A stretch of DNA of 64,000 nt from Poecilobothrus nobilitatus (lineage: Eukaryota; Arthropoda; Insecta; Diptera; Dolichopodidae). The notes under the pieces are model-generated. The model worked only from the letters and a program-made list of their open reading frames with translations. It was not told the origin of the DNA and did not search any database. This document shows positions 1 to 10,445 of this stretch, one piece after another (the first letter of the stretch is position 1; each line of letters opens with the position of its first letter). Both the position numbers and the translations under genes were made by a program. The stretch is taken from the NCBI GenBank assembly GCA_947095535.1, contig OX352772.1, positions 120,893,877-120,957,876 on the forward strand, in the 5' to 3' direction.

Positions 1-1337
1 CACGTTGATGCTATGAATCGAAACCACATAACCATGTGTGTGAGCAACGAAAGTAATAATAATTTTTTTAAGAAAACTGAAAGAAGCTCAAACAAAAGAT
101 GATAGACTTCGTGCAATCATCCAAATTTTGCAAGATAAACCATTTCAAGATTATATTTTAAATAACGATATAAAACCTTGATATAAAACGATAACGAAAA
201 TAACTTTGTAAAAATATAAACAATAAATTATTACTTGTCGTTCCGGGTAATATGATTTTAGGTCACTTTCATGAAAGGAAAGTGCGTGAAATTTTTAATA
301 AAGAATTCTTTATTCCAAATTTACAAAAGAGAATCGAAAATTATATTAGAAGTTGCGTGTCATGCATCTTAGCTGAAAGAAAAACGGATAAAACTGAACG
401 CTACTTACATCCGATTCCATAAGGCGATCAGCCTTTGCAAACATTTCATATTGACTATCTGGGTCCGATTCAAAACACAAGAAAAGGCTACAAGTACATT
501 TTTGCAGTCATCGATAGCTTTACAATATATTGTTGGTTGAATCCCACCAAAACGTTGAATGCAGAGGGAGTACTGCAGAAGATCGAGAACATTGCTCAGA
601 TTTTTGGGTATTCAAAACGATTAATCGCAGATCATTGAGGCGCATTTGCGTCCAACAAATTTAAAGAATATAGCAAAGAACATAACATCAAATTTTTACA
701 ACAGTAGGAATCTTAAGGGCAAATGTCCAAATAGAGCGACTACATTCAAGAGTCATACCAGCCTTGACAAATTATCTTCAGAAAATCCGAACAAGTGGTA
801 TCAGTATGTGAAACCATTTCAACAAACTTTAAATTCCACATATCAAAGGGCCATACAAACAACACCTTTTAATTTGCTAGTTGGAATTGATATGCGAACA
901 AAATACATGATATAAAAACCATCGAAATTATTGATGAAGAGTGGAGAAAATAATTTAACGAAAATAGAGAGCAAATTCGAGAGCAAGCAAAGAAAGATAT
1001 AAATTTAATACAAAACGAAAATAGGAAAAACTTCAATAGAAAACGAAAAAAACCAAACGTATATAAATTGGGTGACGTGGTCGCCATAGAACGAGTACAA
1101 TTTGGAACCGGGCTGAAAATTCGTCCAAAATTTTAAGGCCCTTATAAAATTACATGCATCTAAGGTTTTGATCGATATGGTGTTGCAAAACATGGTTGTC
1201 ACGAAGGACCAAAAATTAAAGAAAGTAGCGCGGATAAAATTAAAATAAGGTCAATAGATTATGAAGATCTTATCTAACTTACTGATTCCAGTGATAATGA
1301 ATATATCGAAAACATTTCTACTAAAGAAAATAACTAA
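1..1337 (+). pseudogene. Ty3/Gypsy-type pol, 3' part (end of RNase H, linker, integrase)
   Basis: This is the 3' end of an LTR-retrotransposon polyprotein that runs in from before the window. The first codons resemble the RNase H/integrase junction (HVDAMNRN, compare the usual VADALSR). An HHCC zinc-binding segment follows at about 261-382 (GHFHERK ... SCVSCILAE). The DDE core is visible in pieces: HIDYLGP near 448, IADH followed by an in-frame stop near 636, and the glutamate context VQIER near 735-750 in another frame. The C-terminal tail is basic and ends at a TAA at 1335-1337. At least four frameshifts or stops make it dead. Family knowledge: integrase inserts the cDNA copy into host DNA. 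Assignment to Gypsy/Ty3 rests on the zinc finger plus DDE order; the clade is not determined. Confidence 0.8.
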
Positions 1338-1598
1338 AATCATTTAAATTTTTAATCTTACATCAGAGGCAGATCAGATTACATCAATCTTACAAAACCT
1401 ACTTGTCGATTTACCGATAATATCGTCAACACTTATATATATAAAATTCATTCAATTTTCAACCCTAATAAACAACACAAATAAAGCAAAATGAAATGAA
1501 ATATCGTTCTCTTCTACATTTAGCTGTCATTATTAGTCATTTTCAAATATATATTCATTATTGTCAATTTGAAAATATATCTTAATCTTAATCAAACT
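1338..1598. other. AT-rich stretch, possibly remnant of the 3' LTR
   Basis: There is no coding potential. The stretch directly follows the Gypsy pol stop and contains AATAAA-like sites near 1467 and 1481, so part of it could be an LTR. The second LTR needed for proof is not in the window. Confidence 0.35.
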
Positions 1599-1796
1599 GT
1601 TCATCAGTACAGGAGTGTAATTAAAATTATCGGTTAAAATTACTTAAAACAATACAACTCAATTTTAAAATAAATCAGAAAAAAATAATAAAACAAAAAA
1701 AACTTTTGTAATGTATCATATTATGTTAAAAAAACAAATTAAAAAAAAATATTCTAAGTGCTAACATATAAAACAAAAAAAAATTAACTTTTTAGA

Positions 1797-1910
1797 ATGG
1801 TGTCTTGCAATAAATGCAAAGCTAAAATAAAAGGTGAAACGGGAATTCAATGTTCGAGAGTGTGTAAAAATGTTTTTCATGAAGCTTGGGAATGTTCAGG
1901 ATTGGATTAA
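1797..1910 (+). pseudogene. LINE A ORF1 start, PHD/zinc-finger type
   Basis: The frame opens with an ATG at 1797-1799 and encodes a cysteine-rich start (MVSCNKCKAKIKGETG ... CSRVCKNVFHEAWECSGLD) before a stop. The spacing of CxxC, CxxxC, H and C resembles the PHD-like finger found at the N-terminus of ORF1 in several Jockey/CR1-type insect LINEs and matches the start of LINE D ORF1 at 56451. ORF1 proteins of this class bind RNA or chromatin and form the ribonucleoprotein. The remainder of ORF1 (1911-2216) is shot through with stops. Confidence 0.55.
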
Positions 1911-2216
1911 TCGACAATTAATAATGTGTATGCAAACAACAATGTAAGATTCATGCATATTATACATACAAAATGTGGATTTGGTTCTATAAAACCAAAT
2001 AAATATCAGATAAATATCAAAACCAGATAAATATCACGAAAATATAGGAATAACAGCCAAAGGTGTAGCAAAAGACCTAACAACATACAGAAGCCATATA
2101 TACAACAAATACAGGGAGCATCTTCAGAAAATAAGGGATTCGTGGCAAAACTATTTAATAGCAAAATGATGGAACACACAAAAGAACAAAATATAAGTGA
2201 ATTAAAAATTTTTTAA

Positions 2217-2530
2217 GTAAACATATGTGGTATCAGAAACAAATTTTATGAACTGGAAGCGACTATACAGGAAATTAATAATATTGATATAGTGATATAA
2301 AATGAAGTTTGGATTTACGATAATGAAAAGACTTACTTTAATTTACCAAATTATAAAGTTATTTTTAACTGTAGAAATCAAAACCGAGGTGGTGGTACTG
2401 CTATATATATAAAAAAGGAACTTAATTTTAACATAATTGTTCAAGAGGAATTACACAATCTAACCATCATTGAGTTAATTAACACAACACGTAAACTTAA
2501 AATAGGCATAACCAAATATTAAGAACAACC
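2217..2530 (+). pseudogene. LINE A ORF2, APE-type endonuclease remnant
   Basis: The translation reads VNICGIRNKFYELEATI, then IDIVI, a stop, then NEVWIYD. This matches the start of APE-like endonucleases of non-LTR elements (usual pattern N..G...K...L......D.I...E.W). RNQNRGGGTAIYIKK fits the next conserved block (GGG.aI). The domain nicks target DNA to prime reverse transcription. It is truncated after about 100 residues and contains stops. Confidence 0.6.
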
Positions 2531-2544
2531 TATTTATAGAACAA

Positions 2545-3831
2545 ATGGAAACCTATTTGAAAATTATTACTAATTGCAATGATAAGATAGATATATCATA
2601 TAAATTAAAAAATACCGACCTCTCAGATTATAAAATGACCATTGCGTACATGAAATCAGTTAAACTAAGTAAAAAACCAATGCAAAAAATAACTAAAGTG
2701 AAAATAGATTATAGCAATATGCTTGAAATTGTAAGATCTAAAATTGAAAAGGAGAATATCGATCAAATTCATCAATTAATAGACATTATACAATCAGCGA
2801 AGGAAATGAGCACTAAAAGTTATTCTATAAAAACAAGAAACAATCATTGGATAAATGAATATATACTATATAATATAACAAGGAGGAGAAAATTATATGA
2901 TGCCTACAAGAAAGATAAAAATAACATAGAGAAAAACGAAACAAATATTTTAGGTCTAAAAAATTAACTAAGGAGTTAATACGAAAAGCCAAAAAGGATC
3001 ACCTAGAAAGAAGTATAGCGGAAGCTGGTAACGATTCAAGAAAACTGTGGAGAGTAATAAACAACACAATAAGGAACAACATGAACAATGAAAAAAGGGA
3101 ATATATAAACACTATACGAATGGATACGGCAAATTATACGGAAAATGATTATGAAATAGCAACAATGAATAATAAATTTTTCAATCAAATAGACGAGGAC
3201 ATAATAAAAAATAACAAAACGACCTATATTAATTATACTGCAATAAGTAATATAATTAATCATAAGTCAATTTTTTTAGAGCCTACAAATGAAAATGAAA
3301 TATTTAATATAATAATGGGCCTAAATAAAAATGCCGCAGCAGGATTGGATACAATTACAGTGAAAGATATACAAGCTCTTGCATCAGTAATCAAAAAACC
3401 ATTGTCAGATATAGTAAACAAAAGTTTATCGATGGGTATATTTCCTAACTGCTTGAAAGAAGCTATAATAACCCCAGTTTACAAAAGTGGATCGAAAACG
3501 GATTGTGGAAATTATAGACCAATATCCATACTAAACTCATTAAGTAAAATTTTTGAAAAAGTAATTAATATGAGAATAAGAGCCTTTGTAAACAAAACAA
3601 TTGGATTTGACAACAATCAGTATGGTTTTTTAGAAAATAGTGGGTCCGAATCAGTTGTTAGTACTACAATTGAACAAATACAGGAAACACTTAATGAAGG
3701 AAGATATGTAGCAGCAATCTTTGTAGATTTAACTAAAGCATTTGATGTTGTAAATCATGAAAAACTCTTAAATATTATAGAGGATATGGGAATAAGAGGT
3801 GTAGCAAAAGATTTATTAAAAGATTACTAAA
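2545..3831 (+). pseudogene. LINE A ORF2, reverse transcriptase (5' two-thirds)
   Basis: Two long open stretches (2545-2967 and 3081-3830) sit in different frames with a break near 2960-3080. The second shows RT blocks in order: LNKNAAAGLDTITVKD (usual KS.GPDGI), NYRPISILNSLSKIFEKV, QYGFLENSGSES, and FVDLTKAFDVVNHEKLL, the first catalytic-aspartate block. The frame closes soon after at a TAA. The expected second catalytic box (F/YADD) is absent. The linker between endonuclease and RT is rich in Lys and Asn. CR1/Jockey superfamily is my best placement. Confidence 0.8.
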
Positions 3832-3900
3832 CAAATAGAACCATTTAAGGAATATTTAAGGAATATATTACGTTCTTCCACACGCTATGTATCTGGGTTA

Positions 3901-4001
3901 TAATATTTAATAGCACATCCAATATATTTTTATTTAGTCATATTAATGAAATATTAATTAATGACTAAATAAAAATATATTGGATCTGCTATTAAATATT
4001 A
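3901..4001. repeat. Near-perfect 41-bp inverted repeat (hairpin)
   Basis: Arms 3901-3941 and 3961-4001 are reverse complements with one mismatch (C/G at the AGCACATCC position) around a 19-bp AT-rich spacer. It lies about 70 bp after the truncated LINE A RT. It could be a very short MITE or a breakage-repair palindrome at the truncation point. Confidence 0.85.
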
Positions 4002-4720
4002 AATAAATGTGGAAAACAACACTTTTTAAAAATGGATGGTAGGCCAAATGCTTTTGGGAGTTTTCAGAGCCCCATTGGAAAGCAATTGATTGAAGTAATT
4101 TATTGAATCTTTGAATTTAACGTTATCTAACAACATCATAATTATTATAGTACGTCGCATAATTAATTTTATTATTATATCTGTTTTTTTCTAATAAAAA
4201 ATTAAATATAAATTGATGGTCAAAAGATGAGCGATCACAACAACACTTTTAAATTATTTTCCTTCCTCCAATATGTGTGAAAGAAACTGTTTTACAGTAT
4301 TGTCGTTTTTAATTACATTGCGTCTAAATTTACATTTCTGGCAAAAATATAGGGAAATATCATCAATACATATTTCTCATCTTTGCTCAAAAACACCCAA
4401 GTTCGGCTCATGTAATTTGATTTCTTTTCGATTTTGTTTTATAATTTTCTCTCCAAATTTTTTTTTTTTTCCCGTTTCTAAATCATAAAACATATATAAA
4501 AAATCTTTCAAATTGGGTTGCCTTACATTTTGTTGAATATAGCATGCTTATTTAAAATTGATTTCTTACATTATAATTATGTATATTTAAATTAAATCGG
4601 CACAAAACTATAAGATCCAGTATACAATCTTTTAATTTTAAGGATAATTGTTTATTTTGAGCACAGAAAATAAAAGAGATATATTCTAAACATAAAAACA
4701 GGCAAGAACAAGTAAGAAGA
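4002..4720. other. AT-rich, nothing recognisable
   Basis: No convincing coding sequence, RNA gene or repeat structure was seen. A small open frame near 4273 is low-complexity and lacks any motif. Confidence 0.5.
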
Positions 4721-5080
4721 GTGAGTTCCTCCAAAATTCAGAAAAATATCTTGAATATTTGTTCTAAACGCAATCATTCGAAGTGTAGTGTAGCGAAGAC
4801 AGGAATTGGGGCGTGCTTTGATTTAAATTCACAAAATTCTAGATATCATCTAAACTGCTACATTGATTTTACACATATGTCTAAAAATTGTGGACCTGGA
4901 AAACCTCTAGATACAAATTTAAAGGTGGGATTTGAAAAACTTTGTAATTTTATAAATAAAGGCAAAGAATGCCAATTTGGTCTCCTGAACTTAAAACAAA
5001 AGCCAAATGATTTCTGTACAACGTTTACGGAGATTACTATTTGTGGGACCTTCTTGTTGATCTCTTCAAATCAAATCTGA
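4721..5080 (+). pseudogene. Fragment of an unrecognised protein with a Cys/His segment
   Basis: The frame is open without an ATG and encodes about 119 residues. The central part (SRYHLNCYIDFTHMSKNCG, then PLDTNLKVGFEKLCNFINKG) has a RYH..C....F segment like one I associate with multi-copy uncharacterised arthropod ORFs, some near transposons. The lack of a start codon and the abrupt end suggest a broken copy or a stray exon. A CAAGTAAG sequence just upstream looks like a splice donor but cannot be tied to anything. No function is proposed. Confidence 0.35.
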
Positions 5081-5219
5081 CGGCTACCAGTACATTTGTT
5101 AAAACAAAAATTTTAGCATTTCAAGATGCAATACCAAATGAATTGTTAAATTTTTTTTTTTTTTTACACGATACCGAAACTCTAGGAAAGTTTTTCGTTT
5201 TACAAAATTATTGAGTTCA
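5081..5219. other. Short gap with poly-T run
   Basis: A run of thymines at about 5151-5165 is the only feature. It may be the reverse-strand A-tail of LINE B copy 1, but the LINE sequence seems to stop slightly to its right. Confidence 0.3.
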
Positions 5220-5304
5220 GGTGAAATATGAACATAAAGAAAAATTGGCGGGTAAATTGGAGAGGGACCTGAATAGGTTCATTTTGAAAAGTGGCAAATT
5301 GTAT

Positions 5305-5588
5305 TTATAACGGACCATTTGTATCAGAGGGGAACACGTTGGATGGAAGCATGTTCCACATTTTAGCGGTTCTCACAACAAAAGAGTTTCCATAACCAGT
5401 TTTAAACCACCTAGGAATTTCCACGGTGTAGAAATGAGTACATGGGGCTTCCCTAGTATTCCGTTGGAATTGTTTAAGTGGAGGCATTATTGATTTCAAT
5501 TCGATAGAACAAGTGTCATTACCTACAAGATATCTGTGAAAGATAAATAAAGCTCCCATATTCCGGTGTGAATTAAGAGGAGTAAAGG
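5305..5588 (-). pseudogene. LINE B copy 1 ORF2, C-terminal domain
   Basis: The minus-strand translation TPLNSHRNMGALFIFHRYL ... LKSIMPPLKQFQRNTRE ... VEIPRWFKTGYGNSFVVRTAKMWN aligns by eye with LINE B copy 3 (54091-54630), which has IKSLMPPLKVFQSET and YGNSFVARTSRMCNHLP. This is the post-RT domain of Jockey-type ORF2 (usual R....SF..R....WN.LP). A frame change near 5320 leads into a further stretch ending near 5220. Confidence 0.75.
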
Positions 5589-5616
5589 TTCGTTTTAATT
5601 AAACAAAAAACGTAAC

Positions 5617-5629
5617 TGGCGCAGTCGCG
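5617..5629 (+). promoter_or_regulatory. Primer-binding site, tRNA-Ser type
   Basis: TGGCGCAGTCGCG directly follows the LTR end ...GTAAC. TGGCGCAGTCG is the complement of the 3' end of insect tRNA-Ser and serves as reverse-transcription primer site in 17.6/297-like elements (established knowledge). Confidence 0.7.
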
Positions 5630-5846
5630 AAAAATTTATCTGAAAATTAAATTTTGAACCTTTTTAAAAAAAAAAAAAAAGTTTAACAAGTGAAAAAATT
5701 TTTAAATTTTTTAAGCTAATTACAATAAAACAGAAAAATATTAAGTAAATTAGTGTAATTAGGTACTACTATTAGGTGATATTTTTTTTCAAAAAAACAT
5801 TAATTTGGTGAATAAAGAAAAAAAATACATATATAAATAAATAAAT

Positions 5847-5878
5847 AAAACTCAGCATTTTTGTTCATGCAGAGTTTT
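5847..5878. repeat. 12-bp stem hairpin in LTR remnant
   Basis: AAAACTCAGCAT (5847-5858) and ATGCAGAGTTTT (5867-5878) pair with one mismatch around an 8-nt loop. An AATAAA-rich stretch precedes it, so it may belong to the R/polyadenylation region of the LTR. Confidence 0.6.
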
Positions 5879-5941
5879 ATATAAATAAATTAAAGATATA
5901 AAATAAAAATCAGTCTTAATACCACACTAAAAGAAATCGTT

Positions 5942-6145
5942 TTAATTAAACAAAAAACGTAACTCGCCAGCCCATATGTGAGAATTATACTCTATCTTAG
6001 GTCGAATATATGCTTTATAGATATTGGCCAGATCACAAGGGGAAAAATAAGCTTTACAGCGAAAAAGAAAACCTAAACATTTGGCAGCTTTTTTGGCTAT
6101 ATGAAAAATATGCTCATTCCACAACATTTTTTCATTAAGCTGCAT
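5942..6145 (-). pseudogene. LINE B copy 1 ORF2, RT thumb/connection
   Basis: The minus-strand translation MQLNEKMLWNEHIFHIAKKA ... CLGFLFRCKAYFSPCDLANI ... IEYNSHIWAG is the region after the RT catalytic core (usual LGv.ld..L.W..Hi ... a...lg.l.r ... l..iYk..irp.leY...iWaG). It breaks exactly after IWAG at the junction with the LTR remnant. Copy 2 (near 24082) also loses residues just after the same IWAG. Confidence 0.75.
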
Positions 6146-6332
6146 GCCTAAAATGTTTAAATTTGCAGACCGCTGAATATTTTCCCCTTGGAACCGTAGA
6201 ATTGGTATGGATTAATCTCTTTTGCAAGACAGCTTTGAGTTTTGGAAGTTTTGAACTCAACTGTGTTTTTAACACCCCAATCAGCTATTTTCGCTAGGAC
6301 GTGGTTAACTGAACTAGCCATAATTTCCCTTT

Positions 6333-6855
6333 TCAAACTGATTGCGGTTGAATTAGCATTCGATTTTTTAAAAAATCATAAATTGCCACCAGAGTGCTGT
6401 CATCGGCAAAACTATGGATTGGATTGAGGATAGAACTGAGTAGGTCGTTAACGAAAATTAAGAAGAGAGTGGGAGATAAAGCAGAACCTTGTGGGACGCC
6501 AGCATTTATTTTATGAGTGTCATATAAAACTGTCGACAAGGATACGAATACGACGATTCAAAAGAAAATCCTGAATCCAGGCACAGAAGGAGCTGCCCAA
6601 CCCAATGGCCTTACATTTGCTCAGAAGAACAGAATACCATACTCAATCAAAGGCATTTGAGATATCGAGAGCTACAACCTCAGATTCACCGGAACAATGA
6701 ATGCTCGTGTTGAGCTTTTCGCAGAGAGAAGTTAAAAGATCACCTGTAGATCGATGACTGCGAAAGCCGTATTGGCGATCGTTTAAAATACGCGAGCTAT
6801 TCAGGTATCTCAAAAGCCTTTTGTTTACCAAAATTTCCATAATTTTGGAGAGCAC
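6333..6855 (-). pseudogene. LINE B copy 1 ORF2, RT palm
   Basis: Two minus-strand pieces cover the catalytic core. 6643-6855 carries RQYGFRSHRSTGDLLTSLCE and VVALDISNAFD, the first aspartate block. 6333-6539 carries KINAGVPQGSALSPTLFLIF and HSFADDSTLVA, the second catalytic box. About 100 bp with a frameshift lie between. The polymerase copies LINE RNA onto nicked target DNA; this copy cannot be functional. Confidence 0.85.
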
Positions 6856-7090
6856 AGAAGTAATGGCGCGATTGGTCTCTAGTTTGAAGGGTCGCTTTTG
6901 TCACCTTTTTTGGGAATTGGAGAAACGTGTGCAACGTTCCATTGACTGGGATATTTACAAGTCGAAAATTAGAGTGTGAAAAGAATGCGCAGAGGTTTCG
7001 AAATGAGAGAGGCTATATGTTTGAGAACCATAGCTGGAATTCCATAAGGATCAGTGGACTTTCCAACATTCAGAATCGTTAGCACTTTCA

Positions 7091-7591
7091 CTACAGCACG
7101 TGATCTGAAGTATACCCTTTGAAGAATTTTAACCTTAGTAGAATTAACAGAAGGGTATACTGGAGGTAATTGAGTTGTAGGAGGGAGGTAGAATTTGCTG
7201 CAAATATTTTTGCGAACAAATTAGCTTTACCAATAGAATCAGAAATAATACAATTGCCAGTATCAATCAGCGGAGGAAACGATGATCCACAAAAGTTGTT
7301 CTTTACACTTTTTGCAAAAGTCCAAAAGGAGCGATTGCAGTGAGGGAGATTAATTATTTTCTGCCTCAACCATTGGTTATAAACAAACTTTTGCTGATTT
7401 ATAATTCTCTTGCAATTGTTCCTAGCCATTTTATAGCCCGCAAGTGTGAACCCAGATACATTGGCCTTGTACTTTTTAAAATACTCCTCTTTATATTCGA
7501 TTGCTTTTCTACAGATGTCATTAAACCAAGGCTTGGAATTTGGTTTAAACGGTTTAAAAAATCTGGGTATGAAGAGTTTTATACCCAGCAT
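7091..7591 (-). pseudogene. LINE B copy 1 ORF2, linker and RT fingers
   Basis: 166 open codons on the minus strand begin with the block KPWFNDICRKAIEYKEEYF, then RNNCKRIINQQKFVYNQWLR, then SFWTFAKSVKNNFCGSSFPP. These correspond closely to LINE B copy 2 (22520-23320: KSWFNRICANSISKKEEAF ... SFWTFAKSLKGKSGGSSLPP). The GPDG region is lost between 6860 and 7120 through frame changes. Confidence 0.75.
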
Positions 7592-7593
7592 AA

Positions 7594-8084
7594 TTATTTT
7601 ACTAATGCATATGTAGCAAATTCAACGTTTCTGTGACGGAAACACATTGACCAATCAAAATCAGCCAAAAAACTGTTCAGACCAACCCAATCAGCCCTGT
7701 TGTAGTACCAAACAAGTCTTTTAGGAATATGATTTTGACTGGCCGATGTATTTGTTGCAAAACTTGGTTTAACAAGGCAATGATCAGAGCCCCCAATTGG
7801 AGAGCTAACAGAAATGTTATATTTTTCTGCATTTGTGGTCAGGAACAGATCCAAAAGATGCTCATTGTGATTGTCACGGTCTGGAATTCTAGTAGGACTC
7901 TTAACAAGTTGAGAAAGTTGGAATAAGTTTGAAAATAGTTCAACTTGCTTGTCTTCCGGTGAGTTGTGACTAGAGAAATGGAGCCAGTTTTTGTTGTGGA
8001 CAAATCCCCGGCGACGGCAATCTCATATTCTGGATTTTTTTCCAAAATTTTATTTATATCGTTGGATAGTTTTTCAATGACCAC
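7594..8084 (-). pseudogene. LINE B copy 1 ORF2, endonuclease C-terminal half
   Basis: Two overlapping minus-strand frames encode EYEIAVAGD and, after a frameshift near 7850, MDLFLTTNAEKYNISVSSPIGGSDH. These match the GDFN, LDLf and SDH blocks of APE endonucleases in Jockey-type LINEs, including the conserved SDH histidine. The N-terminal half is absent. Confidence 0.75.
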
Positions 8085-8110
8085 AGTTGCTTCTAGCTCG
8101 TTGGCTTAGG

Positions 8111-9599
8111 GAAATTGCTAAATCTCTAATATTACAAAGGTAAATTGTAAAATTGACGGATATTATTACAATTTGCAACGAAATGGGACTGGGAAAATTA
8201 AAAAAAAGTTAAAATTAAAAAAAATTAAAAGGAAAGTTAAAATTAAAAAAAAATCAAAATTAAAAAAAATTTAAATTCCAAGTTTAAATAAAACTTAAAT
8301 AAATTTACCCAAACAAAAGAAAAAACGAACACCAAACGTTAAACTCGAACAGACGAAAAAAAAAAGACTGAACCAAATAAGTGCTGAACATGACAAACGA
8401 AATTCGAGGTACGACAGTTTTTAGTACCTTATCGTACACAAAAAATACTCAAAGACAACCTTCTTATATCATATATTTTTCTTTTTGAAATAATGCAGCA
8501 CTAATTAAATAAATTAGAAAAGAGCAAACGGTTTGTTTACTGAAAGCTGCTTGGAAATTTTATATGGAAGAAAAGGAAGGTGTCGTGCCTGTTTATTGAC
8601 ATTTAATTTAATTTTACATTGTTTGATGAATATTTAAAATGAAAACAAATTAATGTAATTTATAACAATCAAAAATTAAAACAAAATTAAAATTAATAAA
8701 AATTGAATTTAAAAGTTAATTGTACTAAAACTAAGTTTATAATAAAGAAATAAAAGAAAATAAAAATATTAATAGGAAAACCAAAATTGTAAACAAAACT
8801 AAAAACTAAAAACAAGTGATATCAAAATATAATTAAAATTAAGATGTTCCAAAATGAAAAGTTGAAAAAAAAAAAATTTAATTAAAAAATTAAAGTTTCT
8901 AATAGATACAAAATAAAGCTAAAGAAATTAATTAAAAAATTAAAAAATATAAAATTAGAGAAAACTAAAATTATTGAATTTAAAATAGAATTAGATGATC
9001 AAGTATTTGCTACATATCAACCAGCCGGAACAAAAAATATGGTGGAAGCTTCAGCTACTGTTGTGGAACTCCTCGCTCCTCCCTAAATCACCTTCACTCG
9101 GGTTTAAAATTTATTTATGATATAAAATTTGAATTACATTAATAAACCAAATTCAAATACTCAGTTTTAATATTTAATAAAATAAAATTTTATTTGGTAT
9201 TTATAAATTCACTTATTAAATTATTAAAGTTTGCCAATTGTTAGTTAAATTTATCATCAAATTAAATTTGTCAAAATAAGAATCATAGTTCTAAAAATTT
9301 ATAGTTTTTATAGTAAATTTATTTTTTTTAATAAAAAATCAAAAAGTGAAAATGTTTAATTATTAGTTGAAGATTGGATCAGTAACACGTGCAATGCAGT
9401 TCAAGAAGAATGAATTAAAATTCTATTATTATCACTTGCCAATCAAAATCTTTCACATAACCACTGCAACTAGGCTTAGTAGTTAATTTTCATCGAAAAA
9501 TATGTTTCAGATACGCTATTGATATATTAAATACAATAGGTATGTGGGCAATACCTATACAATAGGTATATGTATAGGTATGAGATTAATAATTCCATT
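8111..9599. other. AT-rich, A-rich runs, no gene seen
   Basis: 8190-8290 and 8630-8990 consist of irregular A-rich runs built on AAATTAAAA. There are no open frames with motifs, no tRNA-like boxes and no terminal repeats that I can pair. Confidence 0.5.
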
Positions 9600-10190
9600 A
9601 TAACTCCTTTTCTGAACTTAAAAATTCAGTTAAGAATATTCTTAATGAATGTATGATTAAAGTAAAAACTAAATGTGTTATAAATAAATATAAAAAAGAA
9701 TGGAGTTCTTCGGAATTATGAATTCCTAATAGGAAAGGAAAATTTTACTTTGATTTATTTAAAAAATTTCTATTCAACCAATTTTATATAACCAAATATA
9801 AACAGCTTCGGAAGCAAGTCTCCAGCTTAGCTATAGCATTGAAAACAGGCTATTTTAATTTAAAGAATAATATTGACATTTTCTCAAGCATACTTACTCC
9901 TTTGATTAATAATGTATTAGATGAAGGAACTTTTCCTGATGAACTGAAATTGGCGAAAATGACTGTAATACACAAAGGAGGCCTCAAAAATGATCCGAAT
10001 AACTATAGACCTATTTCTGTTTTGCCAATATTTTCAAAAATTCTTGAAATGATTATTAAAGGCAGACTAATATCTTTCCTAAAGAAAATAAGTTTCATAA
10101 AAACAATCAGTTCGGATTTCAAGAAAATTCGGGAACTGCATCTGCGTGTCTTAAGTTAGTCGAAAGTATCTATGACAAAATTGAAAAAAA
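9600..10190 (+). pseudogene. LINE C: reverse transcriptase fragment
   Basis: The open stretch at 9839-10159 encodes INNVLDEGTFPDELKLAKMT, VIHKGG and NNYRPISVLPIFSKILEMII, the finger region of a non-LTR RT. QFGFQENSGTASACLKL follows after a frameshift near 10110. Upstream, KYKQLRKQVSSL...KTGYFN is the pre-RT linker. The sequence jumps from that linker directly into the RT, so the segment with the GPDGI-like block has been deleted. No catalytic aspartate remains. This family differs from LINEs A and B; CR1-like by pattern. Confidence 0.7.
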
Positions 10191-10261
10191 GTTCTTGCAT
10201 CTTGCATCTTCATCGATGAACTATTAGAAGTTCCATTGGTACTTTTGACTCACTTCAAATT

Positions 10262-10445
10262 CCCTGCTAATTCAGATTCTCAGACATACATATATATACA
10301 TGTTCTGGAAAAAGGGGCAATTCTGATTTCGCAATCGACTATAAAATTTCTTCAAATAGATACATATATATGTATATATCCTGACTGCCCGGAACTTGGA
10401 AAATAACTGTTTCCGATTTTATAGTTGGTCGGGGCATAAATTGAA
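10262..10445. repeat. ATAT-containing dispersed repeat, related to the 28-kb minisatellite
   Basis: The block CTGGAAAAAGGGGCAATTCT and its ATATATAC neighbours are the reverse complement of the unit at 28031-28330 (GGATTGCCCCTGTTTCCGGA). About two diverged units are present. Confidence 0.5.

Larger units (their letters stand above)
1599..3831 (+). mobile_element. LINE A: non-LTR retrotransposon, CR1/Jockey-like, decayed
   Basis: The order of parts is typical of a non-LTR element. A 5' leader beginning near GTTCATCAGTACAGGAGTGT (1599-1618) leads to a short PHD/zinc-finger ORF1 (from 1797), an endonuclease remnant (about 2217-2520) and a reverse transcriptase (2545-3831). Many stops interrupt the first half. 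The RT ends just after the first catalytic-aspartate motif, so the YxDD box, thumb and 3' tail are missing and the copy is 3'-truncated or deleted. The same 20-bp 5' motif occurs upstream of LINE D at 56067, which supports 1599 as being near the original 5' end. Confidence 0.75.
5589..5964 (-). mobile_element. Collapsed Gypsy-type LTR element inside LINE B copy 1 (strand uncertain)
   Basis: A 27-bp direct repeat (CGTTTTAATTAAACAAAAAA followed by CGTAACT) occurs at 5591-5617 and 5938-5964. Immediately after the first copy comes TGGCGCAGTCG (5617-5627), the classic primer-binding site complementary to tRNA-Ser in Drosophila 17.6/297-type elements, so the element reads on the plus strand. The interior is AT-rich leader-like DNA with AATAAA sites. 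Only the tail of the 5' LTR, the PBS, a leader and the end of a second LTR remain. LINE coding resumes on both sides. Confidence 0.7.
5220..8110 (-). mobile_element. LINE B copy 1: Jockey-like non-LTR retrotransposon, decayed
   Basis: Reading on the minus strand from 8110 down to 5220, ORF2 is recognisable in order: endonuclease (7594-8084), linker and RT fingers (7091-7591), RT palm (6333-6855), thumb/connection (5942-6145) and C-terminal domain (5220-5588). Frameshifts separate nearly every block. ORF1 and the extreme 5' end are absent. A 375-bp LTR-element remnant (5589-5964) interrupts it and has replaced about 30 codons. The same family occurs at 22505-24152 (+) and 53885-55810 (-), giving three independent copies in this window. 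Confidence 0.85.

Noticed and set aside
4273..4488. 71-codon plus-strand ORF
   Set aside because: Phe/Leu/Ile-rich low-complexity product, no family or context.
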